A DNA stretch of 59,085 bases from an uncultured Porphyromonadaceae bacterium. Its GTDB lineage: Bacteria > Bacteroidota > Bacteroidia > Bacteroidales > Muribaculaceae. The notes below the pieces were generated by a model, which worked only from the letters and a program-made list of their open reading frames with translations, did not search any database and had not been told where the DNA came from. The DNA is taken from assembly GCA_947176605.1 (NCBI GenBank), contig CAMWRH010000010.1, positions 1 through 59,085 of the forward strand, given 5' to 3'. Of the stretch, positions 43,317 through 52,223 are shown piece by piece (within the stretch, counting starts at the first letter, position 1; every line of letters begins with the position of its first letter). The position numbers were made by a program, and so were the translations under genes.

Positions 43317-44723
43317 ATGATTAATCGAGTGTTGATTCGCACTAAGGTGGTGCAGCTCCTCTACTCCTATCTGCTGGTAGAGCGACGGTTTGCGATAGAA
43401 TCACTGCCGGCCAATCCTACCAGGGAGAAGCGGTTTGCCCACGGCCTGTATCTCGACATGCTGTGCATGATGTCGGAAATAGCCGACAATGTCACCGGCC
43501 GCGGCGGTGTGACCCCTCTGGCGAATACGCGGTTTATCAAGCGTATAAAGGAAGATGAGACAATAAAGTCGCTTCTCCGGAAATACCGGATGATTGATTT
43601 TCCGCTGTCAGCTATTGCCGAACGCCTTGCACGTGAGGTAAAGGACTCGGGCCTGTACAAGAAGTTCCAGAAGAGCGAAGACCCGGGCTCATTGGCCGAT
43701 GAGCGGATATGGCAGGAAATCTTCAAGACGATAATACTTCCCGATGCGCAGTTTGCCAAAGCGGCCAGCGAGCGCGAGGGGTATACGCTCAACGGCATGG
43801 ACCGTATGGAAGAGATGATGGATCAGACCTTCACCAATTTCTACTCTACGGCTGACGGCAAGGACGATGCTTTCCAGACACTGCGCATGAGCATGGATAA
43901 AGCCCGCGAACTTTATTTCCGGCTTCTGTGGCTCCCGGTGCAGCTGGTGCAGCTTCGCGACCGCGATATAGACGAAGCGCGCAACCGCTATGTGGCATCC
44001 GAAGCTGACCGCAATCCGAATCTGCGCTTTGTGGAGAATGAGTTTGTAAAGACAATCTACTCCAATGAGGATATAGATGCGGCTATGGAAGGGCTGGGAC
44101 GCAACATGACAATAGATGACGAGCCGATGATGCGGGCATTGCTGCGTGCCATCATGGAATCGGATATCTATAAGGAATATATGGAGTTCCCGGTCACGGA
44201 TTTTGCCGCCGACTGTGAGTTCTGGCGCAAGATATACAAGAATGTGATTTTTGTCAACGAGCATTTCCTTGAGGCGCTTGAAGATAAGTCGGTATTCTGG
44301 AATGACGACCTGGATACGATCGGCACGTTTGTGATAAAGACAGTGAAACGCATTGCCGAGAAGAAATCGTTTGCCGGAATCATGGCTACGTATAAGGATG
44401 AGGAGGATGCCATGTTCGGGCGCCAGCTGGTGGATGCCGTGATAGAGCAGCGGGAGACGTATCGTGAGTATATCAATGAGGCGCTTGACACCAAGGTATG
44501 GGAAGCTGACCGCATGGCCTATATGGATGTGGTGATAATGATGACTGCCTTGGCCGAAATCCTCAACTTCCCGAAGATTCCTCTGACGGTCAGCATCAAC
44601 GAATATGTGGAGATAGCGAAGGCTTACAGCACGCGGAAGAGTCCGCAGTTTGTGCATGGAGTGCTTGCCGCGGTGCTGAAGAACCTCAAAGATAAGGGAG
44701 TACTCGTCAAAAGCCTGGAGTGA
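43317..44723 (+). CDS. nusB: NusB transcription antitermination factor, enlarged by internal duplication
   Basis: NusB works with S10 (NusE) on BoxA RNA in rRNA antitermination. The protein starts MINRVLIRTKVVQLLYSYLL, as Bacteroidetes NusB proteins do, and ends with the NusB core segments MDVVIMMTALAEIL (403-416), SINEYVEIAKAYSTRKS (426-442) and FVHGVLAAVLKNL. At 468 residues it is about 150 longer than the roughly 300-residue Bacteroides form I recall. Residues about 43-146 parallel residues 198-317: LYLDMLC/LYFRLLW, RFIKRIKEDETI/EFVKTIYSNEDI, REVKDSGLYKKF/RAIMESDIYKEYM and IWQEIFKTII/FWRKIYKNVI. The start is taken as the ATG at 43317, since the extension to 43275 has no family support. Confidence 0.9.
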   Translation: MINRVLIRTKVVQLLYSYLLVERRFAIESLPANPTREKRFAHGLYLDMLCMMSEIADNVTGRGGVTPLANTRFIKRIKEDETIKSLLRKYRMIDFPLSAIAERLAREVKDSGLYKKFQKSEDPGSLADERIWQEIFKTIILPDAQFAKAASEREGYTLNGMDRMEEMMDQTFTNFYSTADGKDDAFQTLRMSMDKARELYFRLLWLPVQLVQLRDRDIDEARNRYVASEADRNPNLRFVENEFVKTIYSNEDIDAAMEGLGRNMTIDDEPMMRALLRAIMESDIYKEYMEFPVTDFAADCEFWRKIYKNVIFVNEHFLEALEDKSVFWNDDLDTIGTFVIKTVKRIAEKKSFAGIMATYKDEEDAMFGRQLVDAVIEQRETYREYINEALDTKVWEADRMAYMDVVIMMTALAEILNFPKIPLTVSINEYVEIAKAYSTRKSPQFVHGVLAAVLKNLKDKGVLVKSLE

Positions 44724-44814
44724 TGTGACCGCGTTTCCTCCGGCGGCAGCCGGGAGGGAAGGGCCGCGTCATCGCGCAGAAATATTATAACAAAACAAAT
44801 AGAAAATAAATAAG

Positions 44815-45138
44815 ATGAATCTACAGACAATCCTGCTGCAGGCTAATGGCAACGGCAGCACTTGGAGCGGAATGCTCATGATAGTGGCGATGGTAGTGGT
44901 GTTCTACTTCTTCATGATTCGCCCGCAGTCGAAGAAACAGAAGGAAATCAAGAAAGCCCGCGAGGCGATGCAGAAAGGTGACAAGGTGATAACCGCCGGA
45001 GGCATCTACGGCACTATCGTAAGCATCAATGATGCCACAGGCACGATGATGATCGAGATTTCCAAAGGTGTGGATATCAAGGTAAGTCGCGAGCAGGTGT
45101 ATCCCGTAGTGGAGAATCAGGCCGCTGAAAAGAAATAA
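44815..45138 (+). CDS. yajC: preprotein translocase subunit YajC
   Basis: YajC associates with SecDF and helps the Sec translocon. The 107-residue protein has one membrane helix (GMLMIVAMVVVFYFFMI at about 19-36) followed by the RPQSKKQKEIKKAREAMQKGDKVITAGGIYGTI segment. It lies 91 bases after nusB. That gap carries a G+C-rich inverted repeat (CCTCCGGC/GCCGGGAGG) without a T-run. Confidence 0.96.
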   Translation: MNLQTILLQANGNGSTWSGMLMIVAMVVVFYFFMIRPQSKKQKEIKKAREAMQKGDKVITAGGIYGTIVSINDATGTMMIEISKGVDIKVSREQVYPVVENQAAEKK

Positions 45139-45172
45139 GCCCTATTAATGACGGAAGGCAAGCGGCCTTTGT

Positions 45173-45217
45173 AGCCGGCGCTGTGTATGCACGTGTGGCG
45201 TGCGTATCAGCGCGGCT
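45173..45217 (+). other. long hairpin between yajC and the YbbR gene
   Basis: 45178-45193 pairs with 45199-45213 (15 pairs with two G-U and one bulged base) around a 5-base loop. AGCC 45173-45176 and GGCT 45214-45217 extend it. No T-run follows. It may be an attenuator or an RNA processing element. Confidence 0.5.
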
Positions 45218-45253
45218 GTAATAGCCGCTGGCTCCCCTTGGAAAGCAGCAGTT

Positions 45254-46225
45254 ATGGTAGATAAAGAGAGAATCAAGACGGGTTGGAAAACCATGCAGGC
45301 GTCGACGGGATTTAAGAAAACGCTGACGTATCTTGTCTTTGTGGCCATAGCTGCGCTTTTCTGGTTTATCATGGCTCTTAATGACAGTGTGCAGGATGAT
45401 TTTGAGGTAAAGGTGAATATCTATAATGTACCGGATTCTGTCACCTTTATCAATCTGCCGCCGAAGAAGATCCATGTCATGGTGCGGGACCAGGGGGCAA
45501 ACCTGTGGCGCAACGGCGTGTTTGGAGACGCAACGGTAAATATCAACTTTGCTGATTTCAACAGCGACGGGCGCTTCGTGATGCGTCGCAGCGAGCTTAC
45601 GGCGGCATTGAAGAATGTGTTCGGAGCTTCGGCAAGTCTATTGTCGACGTCGGTGGATTCGTTGTCGTTGATGTACACCACATTGCCGGGTAAGCGTGTG
45701 CCTGTGGAAGTGCAGGCCGACCTGACGGCCGCCACCGGCAAGATAATCATGGGGCATCCTGTGGCGAGTCCTGCCGGAGTGGTCGTGTATGGTACACGTA
45801 ATGTGCTTGATACTATCACCAAGGTGTATACCGAACCCTTCTCGCGTCATAATCTGGAAGAAAACACGGAGGTGCCGGTGCGCTTGCGCGGCATGGCCAA
45901 CGCCCGCTTTGAGCCTGCGACAGTAAAGGTGAGTGTAGAGGTAGAACCATTGGTGCGCAAGCAGGCATCGGTGAATGTGGCTGTGCATCATTTGCCGGAG
46001 GCCATGGATCTGCTGCTTTTCCCGTCGAAGGTGCAGGTGGAATATTATGTGCCTATGAGCAGGTTTGATGCCACCAGTATCGATAATATCAATGTGGCCG
46101 TGGATTATCTTGACCTGGATAAGAATCCGCGAAAGCTTCCGGTGCATCTCACGCATCATAATCCGGCGCTGCTGAATATGCATCTGCTTACTGACAGTGT
46201 GGAGTATACGCTGGTGCGCAATTAA
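45254..46225 (+). CDS. YbbR-like domain protein
   Basis: The 323-residue protein from the ATG at 45254 has one N-terminal membrane helix (TYLVFVAIAALFWFIMAL at about 20-38) and a periplasmic part made of YbbR-like beta repeats (YNVPDSVTFINLPPKKIHVMVRDQG; RVPVEVQADLTAATGKIIMG; PVRLRGMANARFEPATVKVSVEVE). YbbR (CdaR) regulates the diadenylate cyclase CdaA in Firmicutes; no cyclase gene is adjacent here. It is followed by coaE after 28 bases, a Bacteroidetes gene order. Confidence 0.9.
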   Translation: MVDKERIKTGWKTMQASTGFKKTLTYLVFVAIAALFWFIMALNDSVQDDFEVKVNIYNVPDSVTFINLPPKKIHVMVRDQGANLWRNGVFGDATVNINFADFNSDGRFVMRRSELTAALKNVFGASASLLSTSVDSLSLMYTTLPGKRVPVEVQADLTAATGKIIMGHPVASPAGVVVYGTRNVLDTITKVYTEPFSRHNLEENTEVPVRLRGMANARFEPATVKVSVEVEPLVRKQASVNVAVHHLPEAMDLLLFPSKVQVEYYVPMSRFDATSIDNINVAVDYLDLDKNPRKLPVHLTHHNPALLNMHLLTDSVEYTLVRN

Positions 46226-46253
46226 ATCATACAGGCAATTGAATCCTACAGTC

Positions 46254-46847
46254 ATGGCACATTATCTTATAGGGATATGCGGGGGTATAGGAAGCGGGAA
46301 GAGTGTAGTGTCGCGATTGTTGCGCCTTATGGGGCATGAAGTATATGATTGCGATGCCGGGGCACGTCGGCTGATGGAGACGGATGCTGTAATCAAGAGC
46401 CGCATACGTGACGAGATTTCAGCGGATGTGACAGATGGAGTGGCACCTCCTGACCGCAGGCTCCTTGCCTCGATAGTGTTTTCGGATGAGAAGATGCGGC
46501 AAACGCTCAATTCAATCGTGCATTGCGAGGTGAGGAAGGATGTGGCCCGTCATGGAGACGGGTGCGGGGTAATGTTTGTGGAGGCGGCCATACTTGCGGA
46601 GAGCGGGCTTGCGGAGATGTGCGATGCCATATGGCATGTCGAGGCTCCGCTTGGCAGCCGGGAGCAGCGTGTGAGGCATCGGGATGGCTGCAGCCGGGAG
46701 GCATTCGTCTCCCGGACAGAGAGTCAGCGTCGTGAGGCCGAACTGCTAAAGCGTTATGGGTGGAAGACGGTCGGGATAATTAACGATGGAGTTCGGCCGC
46801 TGCTTCAGCAAATAGGCACCCTTCTTGACGGATTGCCGCAGTCATAA
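46254..46847 (+). CDS. coaE: dephospho-CoA kinase
   Basis: CoaE phosphorylates dephospho-CoA, the last step of CoA synthesis. From the ATG at 46254 the protein has 197 residues with P-loop GGIGSGKS (10-17), YDCDAGARRLM (acidic active-site aspartate), and FVEAAILAESGL. The lid region (VEAPLGSREQRVRHRDGCSREAF) carries the expected arginines. The common RQ of the lid end reads SQRRE here. Together with panC, panD and coaBC, most of the CoA pathway except panB, panE, coaA and coaD is in the window. Confidence 0.95.
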   Translation: MAHYLIGICGGIGSGKSVVSRLLRLMGHEVYDCDAGARRLMETDAVIKSRIRDEISADVTDGVAPPDRRLLASIVFSDEKMRQTLNSIVHCEVRKDVARHGDGCGVMFVEAAILAESGLAEMCDAIWHVEAPLGSREQRVRHRDGCSREAFVSRTESQRREAELLKRYGWKTVGIINDGVRPLLQQIGTLLDGLPQS

Positions 46848-46884
46848 ATTAAAAAAGACAGTAATACATAAAAGCATAATACCA

Positions 46885-47304
46885 ATGTTACGTACAATAC
46901 TTTCGATTACCGGCAAGCCGGGTCTTTTCAAAATCATTTCACAGGGCAACCGTATGCTGCTCGTGGAGGACATCGTCTCGAAGAAGCGTATGCCGGTGCA
47001 TGCCCGAGATAAAGTGGTATCGCTTGGCGACATCGCAATGTACACAGAGGGGGAGGATAAGCCTCTTGGCGAGATCCTTGACCTGGTGTATGGGAACATG
47101 AACGGGGAGAAGATTGATGTGAAGGCGATGGATAATGACGGACTGCGTGAGAAGTTCGGAGAGATTCTTGCCGACTTTGACCGTGAGCGAGTGTATCCTT
47201 CCGACATCAAGAAACTCTTCAGCTGGTATAATATACTTGTCGGTGCCGGTATGACAAAGTTCACCGATGATGAGGCTGAGGAGAACACTGAAGAAGGGGA
47301 GTGA
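46885..47304 (+). CDS. DUF5606 family protein
   Basis: The 139-residue protein starts MLRTILSITGKPGLFKIISQGNRMLLVE, typical of the Bacteroidetes DUF5606 family. It is cytosolic, with an SH3-like or small beta N-terminus (1-60) and a helical, acidic C-terminus (TKFTDDEAEENTEEGE). No function is known. It lies 37 bases after coaE and ends the unit. Confidence 0.85.
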   Translation: MLRTILSITGKPGLFKIISQGNRMLLVEDIVSKKRMPVHARDKVVSLGDIAMYTEGEDKPLGEILDLVYGNMNGEKIDVKAMDNDGLREKFGEILADFDRERVYPSDIKKLFSWYNILVGAGMTKFTDDEAEENTEEGE

Positions 47305-47376
47305 CGATAGAGACTGCTGCCGATTGGGGGTGCTCCGGTCGGTAGGGGCAATCATCCGTTACTCTATAGAATATAA

Positions 47377-47433
47377 AAATCCGACCTCGGGCAGTGACCG
47401 GAAAAGCGGGCTGCCGGAGGCCGGATTTATTTT
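47377..47433. terminator. bidirectional terminator between DUF5606 and htpG
   Basis: A long interrupted stem (47377-47394 with 47411-47428; seven, four and five base pairs separated by single mismatches) is followed by ATTTT on the plus strand. The minus strand has an ATTTTTATAT tail. It serves the convergent genes. Confidence 0.85.
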
Positions 47434-47446
47434 GTGATACCCGGAA

Positions 47447-49477
47447 TCAGAGCATAGAGTAGGAGCGGTCGATAAACTCACTGAGGGCGCGCCCCTTGAG
47501 CTGACCGGCCTGCAGAAGAGCGAGATCCACGATCTGGCGGATGATCGGGTGAGATCCGGCATATTGTGCCATTATCTCCGATTGACGCTTACGCAGATCT
47601 GCGATGTGTGTTTCCAATCCGTCGGCAGAAGCCTTGAGCTCTTCAGAAGCATCGGGAGCCTTAGCCTTGGTCAGCTCCTCGTTAGATGAGGAAATATCTG
47701 AAAGGATGGGGCGTATGTCGCTGCCGATTGATTCATCTGCCGATTTGAGAATCTGCTGTATTGCCGCCGAGTCGGTGTTGATTACGAGCTGATAGCTGTC
47801 GGGCAACTGGGATCCGAATGACATGCCGGGCTGCTGTTCGGCCATTTTCTTCATGCGGCGCATGAATTCATCCTGGGTAAGTGTGGCAGGGGCACTGTTC
47901 TCCTGGATTGATTCAAGCGACACGATGTAGTGGGCGTCATCTTCTTTGGGAAGAGCTGCAGAGAATATGCCGGTCAGTATATCCGACTGCTCTGCAGAGA
48001 GTGATGTGGCAGCCTGATCCTGCTTGCGGATGAGATGTTCGGGGATATCGGAGTCAACGCGTACGAAGCGAATCTTATCTTCCTTTGATTCGAGAAGCGA
48101 CATGAGGTGGCCGTCAAGTTCGCCATCCATCACAAGTACGTCGTATCCCTTTTCTTCGGCTTTGCGGATGTAGGCAAACTGCGCGGTCGGATTGGTGGTG
48201 TATAGGTAGATCAAAGTAGAGTCCTTGTCGGTCTGAGACGGCTCTACAAGATTGCGGTATTCCGAAAGAGAGAAATATTTTCCGGCAGTGTCCTTGAACA
48301 GGAAGAATTTCCGTGCCGACTCGAAGAACTTCTCATCGGTGAGCATGCCGTATTCGATAAAGATGCGGATGTCGTCCCACTTCTTTTCGAACTCAGCGCG
48401 GTCAGAGGTAAAGAGACGGTCGAGTTTATCGGCCACTTTCTTTGAAATGTAGGATGAAATCTGCTTTACCTGACGGTCGGCCTGCAGGTAGCTTCTTGAT
48501 ACGTTCAGAGGGATGTCGGGAGAGTCGATCACACCCTGCATTATCGTCATGAACTCGGGAACGACTCCTTCTACCTGATCGGTGACGAATACCTGGTTGC
48601 AGTAGAGCTGTATGCGGTTGCGCTGCAGGTCTATATTGGATTTGACCTTCGGGAAATACAGTATTCCGGTAAGGGTGAACGGGTAGTCGACGTTGAGATG
48701 AATCCAGAAGAGGGGATCTTCGCGTCCGGGCATTAACTCGCGGTAGAAGCGGAGGTAGTCGTCGTCGGTAAGGTCGGCGGGACGGCGGGTCCAAAGGGGC
48801 TCGGTGGCGTTGATAACGTTGTCTTCATCGGTATCGACATATGCTCCGTCTTTCCATTCCTGCTTTTTGCCGCATACCACCGGCACCGGGAGGAAGCGGC
48901 AGTACTTCTTAAGCAGAGCTATGATGCGGTCTTTTTCGAGGTATTCTTTAGATTCGGAGTCGATATGAAGAATGATTTCGGTGCCACGGTCGGCTTTCTC
49001 GATGGGGTGCATTTCATATTCCGGAGATCCGTCGCAGCTCCATTCCACAGCCTGAGCGCCTTCCTTGTATGAAAGCGAGCGAATCACGACCTTGTCGGCC
49101 ACCATGAAGGCGGAATAGAATCCGAGTCCGAAGTGACCGATGATCGAGTTGGCCGTATCCTTGTATTTTTCAAGGAATTCTTCAGCACCGGAGAAAGCAA
49201 TCTGGTTGATGTATTTTTCAATGTCGGCCGCATCCATACCGATGCCGTGGTCAGACACGGTGAGGGTGCCTTTCTCTTTGTCGACTTCCACGTATACCCT
49301 GAGATCTCCGATTTCGCCCTTGAAGTCGCCGAAAGAAGCGAGAGTCTGCAACTTGCGGGAAGCATCGATGGCGTTGCTTACAAGTTCGCGCAGGAAGATT
49401 TCGTTGTCGCTATAGAGAAATTTTTTGATTACGGGGAAGATATTCTCGGTGGTCACCCCGATTTTACCATTAGCCAT
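47447..49477 (-). CDS. htpG: molecular chaperone HtpG (Hsp90)
   Basis: HtpG is an ATP-dependent dimeric chaperone. The 676-residue protein has the GHKL ATP site (NAIDASRK; DHGIGMDAAD; GHFGLGFYSAFMVAD), the middle domain with NVSRSYLQADRQVKQI and the C-terminal dimerisation domain (MMKKMA region, about 540-670). It is about 50 residues longer than the E. coli protein, similar to other Bacteroidales. It follows the permease gene by 126 bases. No clear heat-shock operator is visible upstream. Confidence 0.97.
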   Translation of the reverse strand: MANGKIGVTTENIFPVIKKFLYSDNEIFLRELVSNAIDASRKLQTLASFGDFKGEIGDLRVYVEVDKEKGTLTVSDHGIGMDAADIEKYINQIAFSGAEEFLEKYKDTANSIIGHFGLGFYSAFMVADKVVIRSLSYKEGAQAVEWSCDGSPEYEMHPIEKADRGTEIILHIDSESKEYLEKDRIIALLKKYCRFLPVPVVCGKKQEWKDGAYVDTDEDNVINATEPLWTRRPADLTDDDYLRFYRELMPGREDPLFWIHLNVDYPFTLTGILYFPKVKSNIDLQRNRIQLYCNQVFVTDQVEGVVPEFMTIMQGVIDSPDIPLNVSRSYLQADRQVKQISSYISKKVADKLDRLFTSDRAEFEKKWDDIRIFIEYGMLTDEKFFESARKFFLFKDTAGKYFSLSEYRNLVEPSQTDKDSTLIYLYTTNPTAQFAYIRKAEEKGYDVLVMDGELDGHLMSLLESKEDKIRFVRVDSDIPEHLIRKQDQAATSLSAEQSDILTGIFSAALPKEDDAHYIVSLESIQENSAPATLTQDEFMRRMKKMAEQQPGMSFGSQLPDSYQLVINTDSAAIQQILKSADESIGSDIRPILSDISSSNEELTKAKAPDASEELKASADGLETHIADLRKRQSEIMAQYAGSHPIIRQIVDLALLQAGQLKGRALSEFIDRSYSML

Positions 49478-49603
49478 AGTTCTTATTTCTGTTTTGATAT
49501 TTTATGCGTGAAGCTTCAGCCGCAGATGGGTCTGTGGGCATGATCAGCAGATCCTGGGGAAGCATCTGCAAATAATAAAACAAAAATTATGCCAACTCTG
49601 TTG

Positions 49604-50863
49604 TCATTCGTTTGCAAGAGTGCGTGCGGGCGCCGCTTTTCCGGCAAATCGGGAGGGTATTATGAGAGAGATGCAGATAATGGCGAGAGTGACTATATTG
49701 AGTATGAGAATTGCAGGGATGGAAATCTGCACCGGTACAAAATCAATATAATAAGAGTCAGAATCGAGAGGGATGAAATGTGTCCTTGCCTGAATGAAGA
49801 GTAAAGACAGACCGGAGATGTCGCCGATAAGCAGGCCGTAGACAGCAATGCGTGCGGCCATGAGCATGAATATGCGGCTTATCTGACGTCGGGAGGCACC
49901 GAGGGCAGTGATGAGGGCAATAAACCGGATTTTATCCACCATCAGGATCAGCATTCCGCTGATGAGTGTTATTGTCGCCACTACTGTCATCAGTATCAAT
50001 ACGACTATGACATTCATGTCAAGCAGAGAGAGCCATTGGAAATATGCGGCGCCTGCCTGACGGGCTGATGTGACGGAATAGGGACGATAGATGGACTGTT
50101 CGGCGTATGCGGTGAAGAGCCTTCGTTGGAGATCGGCTGCGTAGATTGACACGTTGCTGAAGTCGTCGGTGGTAATGGCGATGGAAGTGCCCTGAGTGGG
50201 AGAGAGGTTCCCCAATTGCTGAATAAGCGGTAGCGACGCGTAGGCGAAAGAATCGTCGAAGGAGTCGAAATGAGAGTCGAATACAGCCGCCACCTCAAGG
50301 CGTCGTGCGCGGATGGCGTCAGAGATGAAATATGTGTCGATGGAGATGCCGGCGTGGAGTCCGAGTTGGTCGGCAATCTTACGGCTCACCACGATCTGAT
50401 TACGGCATGAATCTGCCGTATAGTCAGGCATACTGCCTTCTATGACAGAAGATCCGATGAAGTTTTGTAATGCAGATCCGGAAAGCGACTTAAGATAGAC
50501 ACCCTTAAAGTCGCCGGAAGTCTTGAATATTGCGGGTATGCTGACCTGCAGGGCATAGTCGGAAATATATGTAGCCTCGTCGAGTATTGATCTGAGGGAT
50601 GGGGTGAGGGTCAAGACGGATCCGGAGGCAGAGCAGTCGCCCTGAGAGGAGTAGTCATGGTCGGGAGATACGGTAAGGTGTGAATTGAAACCTGCCACTT
50701 TCCCTGATATTTCGGATTTGAAACCCGTGACGACAGCCACTGCCCACATCATTACGATTACAGACAATGCTACAGCCGCGATGGCGACCCGGACGGCCGG
50801 AGATGATTTTTTTCCGCCCGAAGACAGCGACAGCCGTCGGGCCAGATATAGGGTTGCTCCCAT
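49604..50863 (-). CDS. FtsX-type ABC transporter permease (LolC/E- or MacB-like)
   Basis: The 419-residue protein has the FtsX layout: an N-terminal membrane helix (about 28-47, VAIAALSVIVMMWAVAVVTG), a large periplasmic domain (about 50-265), and three C-terminal helices (about 275-300, 325-350, 380-410). The start MGATLYLARRLSLSSGG resembles LolC/E proteins (xxxIARRL). It may take part in lipoprotein release or another export path. No ATPase partner is adjacent, so the partner must be elsewhere. Confidence 0.88.
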   Translation of the reverse strand: MGATLYLARRLSLSSGGKKSSPAVRVAIAAVALSVIVMMWAVAVVTGFKSEISGKVAGFNSHLTVSPDHDYSSQGDCSASGSVLTLTPSLRSILDEATYISDYALQVSIPAIFKTSGDFKGVYLKSLSGSALQNFIGSSVIEGSMPDYTADSCRNQIVVSRKIADQLGLHAGISIDTYFISDAIRARRLEVAAVFDSHFDSFDDSFAYASLPLIQQLGNLSPTQGTSIAITTDDFSNVSIYAADLQRRLFTAYAEQSIYRPYSVTSARQAGAAYFQWLSLLDMNVIVVLILMTVVATITLISGMLILMVDKIRFIALITALGASRRQISRIFMLMAARIAVYGLLIGDISGLSLLFIQARTHFIPLDSDSYYIDFVPVQISIPAILILNIVTLAIICISLIIPSRFAGKAAPARTLANE

Positions 50864-50894
50864 ATTTCTTAGGTATAAAGTCCAAAAGCTGTTG

Positions 50895-50902
50895 CAAAAT
50901 TA
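50895..50902 (-). promoter_or_regulatory. candidate -7 element of the FtsX-type permease
   Basis: The minus strand reads TAATTTTG, with TTG about 22 bases upstream (50925-50927). It lies 32 bases before the permease start, and its -33 part sits inside the gcvT promoter. Confidence 0.5.
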
Positions 50903-50911
50903 CTAAAATAA

Positions 50912-50943
50912 TTTGGCGGTTAGCCAACCTTTGGTTAATTTTG
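50912..50943 (+). promoter_or_regulatory. promoter of the glycine cleavage operon
   Basis: TTTG at 50912-50915, 20 bases, TAATTTTG at 50936-50943: a perfect consensus match. The leader of about 155 bases has no glycine riboswitch features that I can find. Confidence 0.8.
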
Positions 50944-51106
50944 GGTTTTGAAGAGTCATGCACGGCAAAACCGGCGTGTTTGCGGCATCCGGCTCCTCAA
51001 CCTTATTTCTAACGTCTGTGGCGAAATTAAGGATTACGGATATGTCATATCCCAATCTCACCGCAGGCATAAAACGACAAACACAACTTAAACCCAGACA
51101 CCAGCA

Positions 51107-52201
51107 ATGGAAGAGAACCTAATCAAGACATGTCTGCATGACCGTCATGTAAGTCAGGGAGCATTGATGTCGCCTTTCGGAGGCTTTGACATGCCGATAC
51201 AGTATGACAGTATCACGCAGGAGCATAATGCAGTGCGCCAGAATGTGGGAGTATTCGATGTGAGCCATATGGGCGAAGTCCGCGTAAAGGGGAAGCAGGC
51301 ATATGATTTTGTAAGCCATATATTCGTGAATGATGTGACCGGCGCTCCCGATGGTCAGATTTTCTACGGCATGATGTGCTATGAGAACGGTGGTACGGTC
51401 GATGACCTTCTCGTATATAAGGTAAACGATCAGGAGTACTTTCTGGTAATCAATGCCGCCAACATAGATAAGGATGTGGCTTGGATAAAGAAAAATGCCG
51501 AGGGCTTTGACTGTACAGTCGAGGATGAATCACCGAAATACGGAGAGGTGGCCGTACAGGGTCCCAAGGCGGAGGAGACGGTAGAGCGCGTGCTTGGCAT
51601 AGATTGCCGCGACATCGCGTTCTATAATTTCAAGACATTTGAGATCGATGGCGAGGAAATCATCGTCAGCCGCACGGGTTATACCGGAGAGGATGGCTTT
51701 GAGATCTATGGCAGCCATGACTACATACGGCGTGTATGGGACAAGCTGATGGAAGCCGGAGTGCAGCCCTGCGGACTTGGCTGTCGCGACACGCTTCGTT
51801 TTGAGGTGGGGCTCCCCCTGTATGGCGACGAGCTGGCTGATGATATCACACCGATAGAGGCAAGTCTGAGCATGTTTGTAAAGCTCGACAAGCCCGGCTT
51901 TATCGGCAAGGAAGCGCTTGCCGCGCAGAAGGCAGAAGGAGTGAAACGCCGTATAGTAGGCATTGAGCTTGCAGGCTCGGCAGTGCCCCGTCACGGTTAT
52001 CCGGTGCTTGCCGGAGGCGAGAAGGTGGGAGAGATCACTACCGGCTACAAGTCCATATCCACAGGCAAGAGCGTGGCGATGGCCATGATTGACAAGCCGT
52101 ATGACAAACTTGGTACGGAAGTAGAGGTGCAGATCCGCAAAAAGACCTTCCCCGGCAAAGTTGTAAAGAAACGATTCTACGATAAAAACTACAAGAAATA
52201 A
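51107..52201 (+). CDS. gcvT: glycine cleavage system T protein (aminomethyltransferase)
   Basis: GcvT moves the methylene group from the H-protein to THF and releases ammonia. The 364-residue protein has SPFGGFDMPIQY, FDVSHMGEVRVKG, NGGTVDDLLVYK, the SRTGYTGEDGFEIY segment and the C-terminal GEITTGYKSISTGKSVAMA segment. It is the first gene of a complete operon: T, H, P1, P2 and lipoamide dehydrogenase. Confidence 0.98.
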   Translation: MEENLIKTCLHDRHVSQGALMSPFGGFDMPIQYDSITQEHNAVRQNVGVFDVSHMGEVRVKGKQAYDFVSHIFVNDVTGAPDGQIFYGMMCYENGGTVDDLLVYKVNDQEYFLVINAANIDKDVAWIKKNAEGFDCTVEDESPKYGEVAVQGPKAEETVERVLGIDCRDIAFYNFKTFEIDGEEIIVSRTGYTGEDGFEIYGSHDYIRRVWDKLMEAGVQPCGLGCRDTLRFEVGLPLYGDELADDITPIEASLSMFVKLDKPGFIGKEALAAQKAEGVKRRIVGIELAGSAVPRHGYPVLAGGEKVGEITTGYKSISTGKSVAMAMIDKPYDKLGTEVEVQIRKKTFPGKVVKKRFYDKNYKK

Positions 52202-52223
52202 CATTAAACTATATCATAAAGAC

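Noticed and set aside
50944..51106. Glycine riboswitch before gcvT
   Set aside because: A leader of suitable length is present, but I see no tandem aptamer core or the conserved GGAGAG and AGGNGCAA-type segments.
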